Assembly (NCBI GenBank): GCA_028564705.1
Contig: JAPXFQ010000931.1
Coordinates: 434,001 to 498,000 of the forward strand
DNA: 64,000 nucleotides
DNA from: Apricaphanius iberus
Taxonomy: Eukaryota > Chordata > Actinopteri > Cyprinodontiformes > Aphaniidae
Reading direction: 5' to 3'
Shown: piece by piece, positions 22,937-32,500 of the stretch
Layout of the letters: each line of letters starts with the position of its first letter
Numbering within the stretch: position 1 is the first letter of the stretch
Notes under the pieces: model-generated
Seen by the model: the letters and a program-made list of their open reading frames with translations, nothing else
The model's database searches: none
What the model was told of the DNA's origin: nothing
Program-made: the position numbers and the translations under genes

Positions 22937-23320
22937 TTTGTATAATTGCTTTCAGGGTTAAGCATACTGTAGTTGTCAAAAAAATAAAAAAATAATAAAA
23001 ATTGGGTACAACAGGGAACATCATAACAGAAGTAAAGTAAACAGAAGGAAAGAAGCTTTGCAAATAAAAGTATGCATAATGAAAAATACATAAATAAAAT
23101 GAATAATAATCAAACAACGAAAAAAATGAATGCGTTTTGCAATTTTGAATTGTTGCATTCAGGGTTAAGCATGCTGTAGTTGTCAAAAAATAAAATGGAA
23201 TAAAAATAGGCATAAGAGGGAACACCAAAACAAGAACAAAAAGAAAATAGAAGTAAAGTAGATTTGCAAATAAGAATGTGCAATATGAGGGGGAAAAAAC
23301 AATTAAATCTACAAACACAC
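22937..23320. repeat. Tandem duplication, period about 207 bp
   Basis: The block TTCAGGGTTAAGCATACTGT followed by AGTTGTCAAAAAA at 22951 recurs at 23158 with few changes, and the A-rich remainder (GGGAACATC/GGGAACACC, AGAAGTAAAGTA, GCAAATAA) follows in the same order in both units. Two head-to-tail copies are visible. Confidence 0.8.
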
Positions 23321-23861
23321 AAACCCATTCTGTCTATTTTAGCAGGTTTCTATAAGGCCTTAGCTGTTTTATTTAATTTGAATTGTAATATTTCATTTTA
23401 AAGTGACGCATCATGTGATTTATATTTATTTATTTATACAAAATGTATTGTTTTCAGTGTATTTGTCTATAGTTTTGTTCCTTAAATTTCCTGTTAAACA
23501 CTTTGTATCATCTTGTGTATGAGTAGTCCAAGATAAATAGATCTACTTGTCTTCCCAATAATACAGTTCGACTCAGAATATTTCACAAAAATAAATCATT
23601 GGGACCCTTTAAATTAAACAACCCTGCAACTGAGTTAAAAGGCACAGTTCTTCTGATCATTTCAAACTTCTCCTAGATTGACTATTTAAGGTGGAATAAA
23701 TTCATTATTTTTAAAGTTTTTACGGTGCAGAACCCCGCAAAATGATAAGAAGGTCGTCTTTGGGATTCGCTGCTGACGATAAAACTACACGCTTTAGTGG
23801 GTTTACATGACGCACCGGATTTAATGACTCACGTGATCAGCGCTTTGGCAGCCTCGTGGGG
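23321..23861. other. No gene identified
   Basis: AT-rich; nothing recognised. Confidence 0.4.
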
Positions 23862-23915
23862 GTGGATGGATGGATTGGTGGATGGATGGATTGGCGGATG
23901 GATGGATGGATGGGT
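23862..23915. repeat. (GGAT)n-type microsatellite
   Basis: Imperfect GGATGGAT units broken by TTGGTGG and TTGGCGG. Confidence 0.9.
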
Positions 23916-24584
23916 GGCAGCTACTACAAACTTGGTGAGGTAGTGATGTAATAATCTCACCGGACAGCAGCAACAACAGCAGCTGTGATAGTAAACAAAA
24001 CCTAGTTGACGCGCATTAACCTTGAGCTCTGGCAGATCTGAATCTCTCAAACTGTTTTGTTTAGAAATGATTTTAAAGGTTATTAATAGTCTTATTTATT
24101 TAGACTCAGCGCTCAAAGATAAACCTGGTCCACAATGAAGAAATTATTAACCCCAATGCAATGTGCCCGTTTTTTTCCCTTTAAATATTTTTTTTGACAC
24201 TTTTCATTCTCATACAGGATGGAAGCTGGAGCCTCAATGTCTGAAATAGCTACACATTTAAAGAGCACAACAAAGAACTCACTCCCATGATCAACACGTA
24301 ACCTAAACCAAGTAGTACAAATTGTGACTTAGAATCACAAAAATAAAACAATACCGACAAAACAATTCGTCATTATTTATTTTAAATTGCTCTTTAAGCT
24401 GCTGTACTCTTAGGCATATTTACAATTATAAAGTGTTCAGTCATCTGGAAACCCCTACATGACCATCCCTTAATGGTTAACACCAAGGGAAATCCATGAG
24501 ATATCTCCGCTCTAGCGCGCACGGATAAACGTCCATCCAAAAACTCTGCGTCTTTTGTGTTGTTTTCCTTAAATCTTCTTAATC

Positions 24585-24586
<2 letters not shown>

Positions 24587-24646
<60 letters not shown>
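24587..24646. repeat. (ATT)n microsatellite
   Basis: About 20 uninterrupted TTA/ATT units. Confidence 0.97.
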
Positions 24647-24647
<1 letters not shown>

Positions 24648-24709
24648 ACAGTGTGTTATTTTAATGAAATTTTGAATCAGCTGGACTCACTTTCAGTTTT
24701 AGATTCCTC

Positions 24710-24961
24710 TCATTGTGTCAGCAGAAACCGGCTGCAGGTTACGCAGAGCTGCATTTCAGTATTGAAAATCCACATTTCGTTGTTTTCACAGTCTCCAGAG
24801 CCAAAAGCAACAAGTAACGTGTCCAGGATCCAGCGCTTAGTTCCAGCTGCTGCAGGTGTTGAAGAGTTGGAAGGAGCAGCTTCTGTGGCGCCAGGCGCTG
24901 CGCTCTGATCCGCTCCGCGCAGGAGACGCTGGTTAAGTGTCTCCTCCACTGGGTTACTCAT
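24710..24961 (-). other. Candidate first exon or promoter patch (unproven)
   Basis: A GC-richer island in AT-rich surroundings (CGCTGCGCTCTGATCCGCTC and neighbours). The minus strand from ATG 24961 is open for 83 codons, beginning MSNPVEETLNQRLLRG, then an Ala/Ser/Thr-rich stretch, then GTKRWILDTLLVAFG. The composition of the first 55 codons looks coding rather than random, but I recognise no family, no good GT donor ends it, and the ATG context is weak. It could be a first exon of an unrecognised gene, a 5' UTR or promoter, or chance. Confidence 0.2.
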
Positions 24962-26394
24962 TGGCTGAGGAGGATGCTGATGACAGAGGAGTCCACCCCC
25001 CCCTAAGGTGACGCCTGCCGAACACCAGCATGGGGCTGCCTCAAAAAGCAGTGGAGGATGTTTTCCACAAACGTGCCCAAAGTGGTTAAATTGATGTAAG
25101 ACTGTGATTTTTTTTCCCCATCCGAATCATATAAAACCATATAAAAACATAAAAGCTTCAGTTAAGTTTTTGAATAGAATAGAACAGAAAAGAGTAACAA
25201 AGTGACAGATTTAGATGAACATAAAAACATAAAAAATTAAGTTGGAATACGGCACATTAAGACTAAACTCACAACACTAAAATGCTGTTATGTTATTAAA
25301 ACATACTCCAATTCAAGAAATGTACTACTCAACAGGACATTTTTTAAAATATTTATAAAATTCACAAAATTTGCATGTGTACCTGTGTTACACAACAGAC
25401 TATTCACAAAAAGTGACAACAAAAATAACTGTTTAGACGACATATACGGAGAATTACAGCAAGCAGAAAAAATATTAAAAATGAGAGGACAGTGCAGAGA
25501 TGGACGTTTTTTGGGAGCAGTGATGTTTTTTCAGTCTCACAGCTTCTGGGAGGAGGGATTTGCTGTAACACTGTTTCGTGCAACATGGATGCAGAGGTCA
25601 GTCACTGAAGGAGCTCTCCAGTTCATTTACAGTTTTATGTATGTGGTGGGAGACACAGTCCAACACACATTTTTCTAACCGAATGTTTTATCAAAGATTT
25701 GATTGTATTTAATGAAACATCCCTCAAGTCTTTTTTTTTCTTGCACATTTTCAGTAGCATAAAAATTACATCTCACTTTATCAGAAAGGTTCAGAGTTTT
25801 ATGTAAAAACGTAGATCCTTTTGTACCTGCAACACTGAAGAAAGAAAATGTGAAGCTGAAAGCTAACCAGAACTGAGTAGGAACATTTGGGCCCATGAAG
25901 AGTTATTCAGCTCTGCTTCCTCATCTTGAGGTCATGTCTAATTCAGTGTTCCTCAGTGTTTCTGCCATGCAAGTTTTATATGTTTTTCTGCTTCTGCACA
26001 CCTTTAGCTTGAAACATAAAGCAGAAAAAACTTGGTTACTTGTTAAAGTAATTAATTCCTCTGAGTGTGGTGTACTGCAGCAGGGAATCAAGTACAACAT
26101 GCAGGATAACAGCAGAACTAATGAAATATTTCAACCTGAGAAATGTCATGATTTATTTGATTACTAATTTTGTTTGGTTTTAAAACATACCACAAAACAA
26201 AAACTTGCAAGTAGACTGTAGTTTCATAAATGATGCAAATATGCAGTGAGATGAATTCAGATTAGTCTTCTCGAGAATGTTTTTGATGACTTGAAGGAAG
26301 AGGCACCTATCACAGTTTTTGACATTCTAGTATAAAGGGAAATCCGTGGGACTTGAAGGTCTGCAGTGACCGACCACGTATCTTAATCTAAAGT
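24962..26394. other. No gene identified; possible LINE-derived segment about 25400-25670
   Basis: The stretch around 25500-25670 (GGGAGGAGGGATTTGCTGTA ... CACTGAAGGAGCTCTCCAGT) resembles a reversed LINE-associated repeat common in fish, but no second copy is in the window to confirm this. Nothing else recognised. Confidence 0.3.
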
Positions 26395-26550
26395 CTTAGT
26401 TGGACCAGTCCCAGCCTGGTCATCGGCGAGCATGAACTGATGAAGCCCCTTGGATAAGAGGTGAAACGTCTACCAAGACAAATTACCAAGTCCAGTTGCG
26501 TTCGATTGAAATTTCCTTGAGATAACCATGACCTGGATGAATGAGAATAT
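26395..26550. repeat. Interspersed repeat fragment (teleost type)
   Basis: CTGATGAAGCCCCTTGGATA, GAGGTGAAACGTCTACCAAG, AAGTCCAGTTGCGTTCGATT and ATAACCATGACCTGGATGAA occur in this order, a layout I recognise as a widespread fish repeat. No second copy is present here and the family name is not certain. Confidence 0.45.
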
Positions 26551-27056
26551 TCACAGGCTTAATCTAAAGTATCCATGGTAACCAACATCTGATGGGTGGC
26601 AGCAGAAACCTACCACTTCTATTAATGGTTCGTGGGTTAGGTCAGACACTCTTAAAGTAGATATATTCACACATAATTTTTCCTCAAATCCATGTCTGAT
26701 CTTAAGTCTCAAATCTCGTTTGTTTTCATGATAGCCTGATTCAATTCTTAAAGACAAAGTAAAAGTTCAAAGACAAACTACAGAAAGTGGACATTACTAT
26801 AGAAATGAACATTAAAAAAAAGTGTTATTTTATTTTAAGTCTTTTTAATGAAAACACTAACTAAACAGTAGGAAACCGGATACCAGTAGTAAGTTTATTC
26901 TAGTAATTTAAACAGCTTTTCCTCAGTAATATAAAGTGAGGGCTGACATGAATGTCTTAAAACATCTTTGGTTTTTCAAGTTTCATTCATAGAAATGTAT
27001 AATCAATAGCCAATAACTTGTCAGAGTGGGAGACTGTACCTGACATTTGGTCTTGT
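26551..27056. other. No gene identified
   Basis: AT-rich; nothing recognised. Confidence 0.4.
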
Positions 27057-27062
27057 TTTATT
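27057..27062 (-). terminator. Polyadenylation signal AATAAA
   Basis: On the minus strand AATAAA lies 62 bases beyond the TAA stop at 27124-27126, a normal distance for the 3' end of the lysine-rich gene fragment. A hexamer alone is weak evidence; here it supports the exon pair upstream. Confidence 0.45.
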
Positions 27063-27123
27063 TCTGACTACATGAGATAAAGATTGTTAATGAGCCCCAG
27101 ACACGCGTCTAAAGTTTGTGTCT

Positions 27124-27355
27124 TTAGGACGCCGGTTGTTTCAGGGACTTCAGTCGTGCAGATGTTTCTTCCATGTCCCCTTTAGCTCAAAGGATAACAT
27201 CTTTGTTACATTCATTCTGTGTTGTTTTCTAATTTAGTGCTTATTACTTTTAAACAGAGAGTAGCAAAGTTTGTTTTTACCTTTTTTTGCTGATGGTTTC
27301 GGCTTCACTGTCACCTTTTTTAGAGCATCCGCAGCTCTTGTTGTGGCTTTTTTCA
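27124..27355 (-). CDS. Last two exons of a lysine-rich protein gene (partial, candidate)
   Basis: Minus-strand exon at 27355-27281 (75 nt) lies between an AG acceptor (after a pyrimidine tract and GACGC) and an AAG|GTAAAA donor. It encodes 24 complete codons rich in Lys, Ala and Thr (KKATTRAADALKK ... PKPSAKK). A 95-nt intron (27280-27186) ends in TTTGAG. The final exon (27185-27124) continues the frame as AKGDMEETSARLKSLKQPAS and then stops; AATAAA follows. Composition resembles the C-terminal tails of linker histones such as the intron-containing oocyte H1 genes, or another basic nuclear protein; this is a guess. Upstream exons were not found: the region to the right is filled with a LINE tail, a foldback and the retrotransposon. 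The joined frame, short intron and poly(A) signal support a real gene end, but each splice site is only moderate. Confidence 0.35.
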
Positions 27356-27405
27356 CTGCGTCCACAGCAAGCAACAGAAGAAATTGGTAAAAACAAACTT
27401 TACTA
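27262..27405. repeat. Inverted repeat around the lysine-rich exon
   Basis: A perfect 16-bp arm AAAGTTTGTTTTTACC (27266-27281) is matched by GGTAAAAACAAACTTT (27386-27401), extending to 20 bp with one mismatch. The arms bracket 104 bp holding the candidate exon, and the left arm overlaps its donor site. Confidence 0.85.
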
Positions 27406-27485
27406 GGCAAGGCAAGGCAATTTTATTTGTATAGCACACTTTTAACATAAGCTAATTCAACGTGCTTTACATGATTAAAGAAATG
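27403..27485 (-). repeat. LINE 3' tail, reversed
   Basis: GGCAAGGCAAGGCAATTTTA, TTTGTATAGCACACTTTTAA and GTGCTTTACATGATT match the tails at 4634 (reversed) and 21955-22017 (sense). Only the last 80 or so bases of the LINE are present. Confidence 0.7.
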
Positions 27486-27487
27486 TA

Positions 27488-27858
27488 AATAGCCGTTATT
27501 AGCGGTGATCACTCCCATTAAATGCCATCAGACTGTGCCCTCTCTACCTACTGAAACTTACTTTTCCGTTTGCTGTTTAAAACCTCTTCAAATTAGGTTT
27601 AGCTTTAGGCATTTAAAAGAAAGTATATTTGTCCTTCTGTGACCTTAAGGTTAGGACATAAAACTTGTGGGTTGGTTACAATTGTTTAGATAATTCCAGT
27701 TACGATATGCTACTCTTACGAAGTATTTTTGACACGTGCAGACAGTTGGCTGTTATCAGGGATAAGAATGGTAAATAACCTACTAGTAGGTAGAGAGGTC
27801 ACAGTCTGAAGGCATTTCATGGGAGTAACAAGACGCTAATAACGGCCATTTAACGGAT
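27488..27858. repeat. Foldback element, about 65-bp arms
   Basis: The left arm runs from AGCCGTTATTAGCG through CTCCCATTAAATGCC and CAGACTGTGCCCTCTCTACC to TACT. Inverted, the right arm gives GGCCGTTATTAGCG, CTCCCATGAAATGCC, CAGACTGTGACCTCTCTACC and TACT. The arms are separated by roughly 220 bp without coding potential. Clear target duplications were not found. Confidence 0.75.
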
Positions 27859-28439
27859 TGACAACATCCGAATGAGCTGATAATACTCTGTTTATAAAGG
27901 CAAGAAGCATTGTGATAATCATTAGATAACAGGTCGAGCCCCTGCCTCCAAGCACACAGCATTCTATGCGTCCTCACTTGGTCAGCCCAGACAGCTTGTA
28001 GCTCCAACAGCTGCGCCTGCTTTCAGAGCTCCTTCATGACAAACCAGCTGTCTTCCACGTGCATTTAAGGGTCTACTTCACTGAAAAACATAAAAAAAGG
28101 TTGTTTTTTTCAATATAATCAGTCACTCTGAGTTATATAAGCATTCTGCATGTGAATATTATCTCAAAACTCAATTCCCTGCATCAGTTGGGGAGATAAT
28201 AGACAAGAAAACGGCAGAGTCTAAAAAAGCCTGTCCTTGGAACGTCATCTGGCTTGGTTCCGCCCAAATGAAGGCTGCATTATTTTTGGCCAGGGAGCAG
28301 AGCAACCGCTATGAGAAGCTAACAGCAACTCCACAACACTGCAGAATATGTTTGGTATTATCCTGATAAAGGCTCAGTGAAGCCGGTTTTGTTTGGTAAT
28401 GCAACCTAAACTGGGTGGTAAACTTAGTCTAAGGCTAAA
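27859..28439. other. No gene identified
   Basis: Nothing recognised. If the lysine-rich gene is real this is within its intron. Confidence 0.4.
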
Positions 28440-29169
28440 TGGATAGCCTAATTCTCCTCCCCTTCCGGTCGGCCAATGGGACCCCAAACCGAAAAAAGAA
28501 TGAATGGAATGGTCAATGAAGCGATAAAAGTTATTTTCTGGTCCGCTCTTTCTTACGTCCTGAATCACACCTTTGTTGTACTTCAATTTAAATGATAATT
28601 AATGATGTACATTTCAAATGTGTTTGTCCGGTAATTTGGGATTTATTTGATTGTAAATATTTGCTTTTAAAATGCCTACAAATCAGAAGTCAGAAGTCGC
28701 ATATATGACGCCATTTGGCTAACGGGAACTAGCACTAGCTACGGCATGTAAAACACTCACCTAGAGCTTGTAGAGCTTCTCCTCCATGCTGGCTCTCACT
28801 CCACCGACTGCTTTACCCCCGACATAGCTGCTACTTTCCACATGCTCAGATTTATAGAGGTTTTCTCCGTGTTTAATGCTCCTTTCTTTGTCCTGGAGGC
28901 TACGACCCTAGCTCTCCTTCTTCTTCTGCAGTTGTGGTCCGCTAAACATTTTCACACAAAACCTAAAGTAACTTTTACCTCCGGTTGAAAATCTGCGTTT
29001 TATCTTAATCAAAATTAGTTTTTAAAATTCACGGACATCATATGTTTGATTCTTGGCACATTTCAAACTGGATCAGAAAACAACTTTTATTGCTCCATTG
29101 ACTCTCATTCATTTTTTTGGCATTAGGGGACCCATGGACCGGAAGTAGAAGGGCCTGACTTAGGCTCCC
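28440..29169 (+). mobile_element. TIR element, copy B, interrupted by the LTR retrotransposon
   Basis: Collinear with copy A (1184-1904): same left TIR (TGGATAGCCTAATTC, then CCTTCCGGTCGGCC), same internal blocks (CGCATATATGACGCCATTTG, GTAGAGCTTCTCCTCCATGC, CTGCTACTTTCCACATGCTC) and same right TIR up to GACTTAGGCTCCC at 29169. The next bases of the terminus, CATA, are found only after the retrotransposon, at 33727-33730. Removing the retrotransposon and one CTCCC duplication restores the full end including the flanking TA. Confidence 0.85.
29165..29169. repeat. 5-bp target duplication CTCCC (left copy)
   Basis: Identical to CTCCC at 33722-33726 on the other side of the LTR retrotransposon. 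Confidence 0.9.
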
Positions 29170-29382
29170 TGTCATGAATTCACGGATTCATGGATATGTT
29201 CTCAACTGTTTTATTAACAGAATAACCAGCAGCCAAACAAAGGCAACGGTGCAACGTACCGTATATTCTTACAACTGCCGTAAGTCGGCAGATACCGTAA
29301 ACAAGCAGAGTTAAAACAATATGCAAGCAAGCAGCGCCACCTAGTGGAGCTTACTGGAATAAACATTTCAAATCACATCACA
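29170..29382 (-). repeat. LTR (3' LTR of the minus-strand element)
   Basis: 213 bp, begins TG and ends CA. It differs from the other LTR only at 29258 (A here, G at 33597). Confidence 0.95.
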
Positions 29383-29394
29383 TCTCCCCTCTTA
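29383..29394 (-). other. Polypurine tract
   Basis: Read on the minus strand, AAGAGGGGAGA directly abuts the 3' LTR, as required for plus-strand DNA priming. Confidence 0.8.
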
Positions 29395-29534
29395 AAGGAA
29401 TTTCAATTAGCAATATAAGTAACTATTCCAATTAGCAATGCTATAAACAAAATACTTTTCCTCGCAGCTTCTATAACAATATCAGAACAAGACGTCCGCA
29501 GCATAAACAATAAGCAACATGTAGAGAACATTTC
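29395..29534. other. Non-coding segment between gag-pol and 3' LTR
   Basis: About 140 bases with no open frame; no accessory gene. Confidence 0.7.
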
Positions 29535-32500
29535 TCAAACAAAGTCCTTAAACCTGCTGGGTGGTCTAATGGCTCGTCCGGCTAGGGTTCTCTTCGGAGA
29601 GGCACACAAACTCTGAGAGATAGTTGGATCAGAGGACACAGGTGAACTAGTAGCAGTGGGAGGGGTGTCTGTGTTACCTTGGGTGCCACTATCACAGTCC
29701 TTAGTAGTCTCTTGTCCAGCACTTTCAGATACTGGCTCAGGCACTTCTTGCAAATGCCTCCTGTTCCTCCGGGCAACAGTACCTTTGTCAGTTTGGATCA
29801 GATAAGACCTTGGCTCTCGAGCTTTCGCGATGACTTTCGCCGGGGTATTCCAACCTTTCTCCCCGTCCAGTTTGACGTTAACACTCTGGCCAGGCAGCAG
29901 TGTAGGCAGAGATCGGGTTGAGTGACGCCTGTTGTAGAAGAAACGGTAGGCAGCTTTGGATTGCTGGTCCCTTAATCTAACTGTCTGATGGTCAACTGCT
30001 GTTGGGCTCAGCTGCTGTGGCGACACAGGAACTGTGGTTCTGATTTGTCGACCGATCATGAGCAGAGCTGGGCTTTGACCTGTAGCAGTAATAGGTGTGG
30101 CTCTGTAACTTAACAGTGCGAGTTGCGGATCCGGTTGTCGAAGGATCCTCTTTGCAATAGCAACACTCCTCTCAGCTGCTCCATTCGCTTGAGGGTAGTG
30201 AGGACTTGATGTCACATGCTCAAAGTTGTACTCCTCACTGAACTGACGAAACTCTGCCGAAGCGAACTGAGGGCCATTATCTGTAACCAGCTCAAATGGG
30301 ATCCCCCACCTGGCGAACATGCACTTTAGACGAGTGATGACCTGGCCGCTGCTTGTGGAAGGCAAGTGAGAAATCTCAATATAACGAGAGTAATAATCTG
30401 TCGCTACTAAATACTGTTTACCTTCCAGCTCAAATAAATCCGCACCAATCTTCCGCCAAGCTCCTATTGGCAGTGGTGTGGTGATCAGTGGCTCTCTTCT
30501 TTGAGTTGGTTTATTCTTGAGACAAAATTTACAAGTATTTACAAGCTCAGCAATGTCTCTCCCAACACTTGGCCACCACACTGAAATGTTTGCCCTTTTC
30601 CGGCACTTGGTGAGTCCCTGATGACCCGCATGAATTTGTGACAGCACAGTCTTTTGCATTGAACGTGGAACAACAATGCGGTCATCATGCAGCAAGAGTC
30701 CATTGACTTCCGATAGGTGAGCTCTAGCGGCATGATACTTGAGCAGATTGTGTGGTAGTCGGGACGAATCTGAAGGCCAACCATTACTTGTGTAGCGGAT
30801 CACTGTTTGTAAAATACTGTCATTGCAAGTTGCCTCTCTTATTGCATTGAGTCTATCCTTGGTGATTGGTCTGGCTTCAACCACTGCTTGAACATAAGCT
30901 TTGGCATCAAACTCTGTGTCTGAAACGGGACAGTCCCGCAGGGGGTTGCGAGACAATGTGTCAGCGACAATGAGCTGCTTTCCTGGTACGTGAACAGCTT
31001 CTGCGTTGAATTTCATTAGACGCATCAATAACCTCTGACACCTAACAGGTGCTTTATCCAGGTCGTAGCTGTTAATGAGTGGAACCAGAGGCTTGTGGTC
31101 GGTCTCAAGCACAAACTTGTTCATACCTTGTAAGTACCTCCCGAAGCGCTCGCATGCCCACACACTGGCAAGGCATTCCTTTTCGATCTGGGAGTACCTA
31201 CGCTCAGTCTCTGTCAATGTCCTTGAGCAAAAGGCAACTGGTCGGAGTCCGTCACTGTGTTCTTGATACAGTGCGCCCCCTAGGCCATAACTACTCGCAT
31301 CGGCGCTCACCACGGTTGGTTTTGTTGCATCATAATATGCCAGTACAGGTGCTGAGGTTAACATGCCTTTTACCTTTTTAAAAGCTTCTTCTTGTACTTC
31401 TCCCCAGGTCCATGCAGTGTCGCCCCTCAACAGGCTGTTGATGGGGTGCATGACAGTAGATAGGACAGGAAGGAATTTTCCCAAATAATTGATCATTCCT
31501 ATCCTTTGACGCAGTTCTGAGACGTTCATTGGACTGGGAAGTTCTGCAATGGCTCTGACTTTTTCACTATCTGGTTTAATGCCATTTTTCCCAATGATGT
31601 GTCCAAAATACTGAATCTCAGATTTCCTGAACTGACATTTGTCTTTGTTTAGTTTTAGTCCTGAAGCCTTAATTGTTTTCATCACAGCTTGCAGGTTCTT
31701 GTCGTGGTCTTCTTTATCATTGCCATAGATCAGAATGTCATCCATCACAACTTGTGTGCCAGTGTGGTCTCTCAGAAGTGTGCTCATTTTCCGCTGAAAT
31801 ATTTCCGGTGCAGATGTAATGCCGAAGGGAAGACGGCGGAAACAGAAGCGGCCCACTGGAGTGATAAAGGTTGTAAGTTTCTTGCTGCTCTCATCAAGCG
31901 GGATCTGCCAAAACCCACTTGAAGCGTCTACCGTGGAGAACACTGTTGCGCCTGACAATTTTGGTGCAATATCCTCTAGCGTGGGCAAGATGAACCTTTC
32001 TCTTTTCACTGCTTTATTCAGTTTGGTCAGATCCACACAAATCCGAGGTTTCTTGTTCTTTTTGATCACTGGCACCATAGGAGCACACCAGTCTGTGGCT
32101 TCCTTTATTTCTTCTATGATGCCAAGAGACTGCATTCGCTTCAGTTCTTCCTCCACCTGAGGTAGGATTGGAAATGGGACGCGCCGTGGGGTCACAATGC
32201 TATATGGCTGGGCATCAGGCCTAAGCTCTATTTTGACTGGCTCACAATTTAACAGTCCGATGTCCCCAAACACATCCTGGTATGATTCAAGCCCATTTAC
32301 TCTGCGCGCTAGTCCCATTTTGATTGCAGTTTTACGTCCAAGTAAGTTTGTTGTGAAGGAGCCTGACATCACATAAATCCAAAAGGGGAAAGTCTCTTCG
32401 TGTTTTTCACAGTGGGTCATAAACTTGCCTTTACACACAAGCTTTCCACCTGGGCTTGTGAAGGTTGACTTAGTCTTCACCAGGACAGGGCGCTGTTGTA

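Noticed and set aside
27783..28007. Minus-strand frame MELQAVWADQ as an upstream exon of the lysine-rich gene
   Set aside because: Its only plausible donor (CAA|GTGAGG) leaves phase 0, while the 27355 exon needs phase 1; joining them would create a stop.
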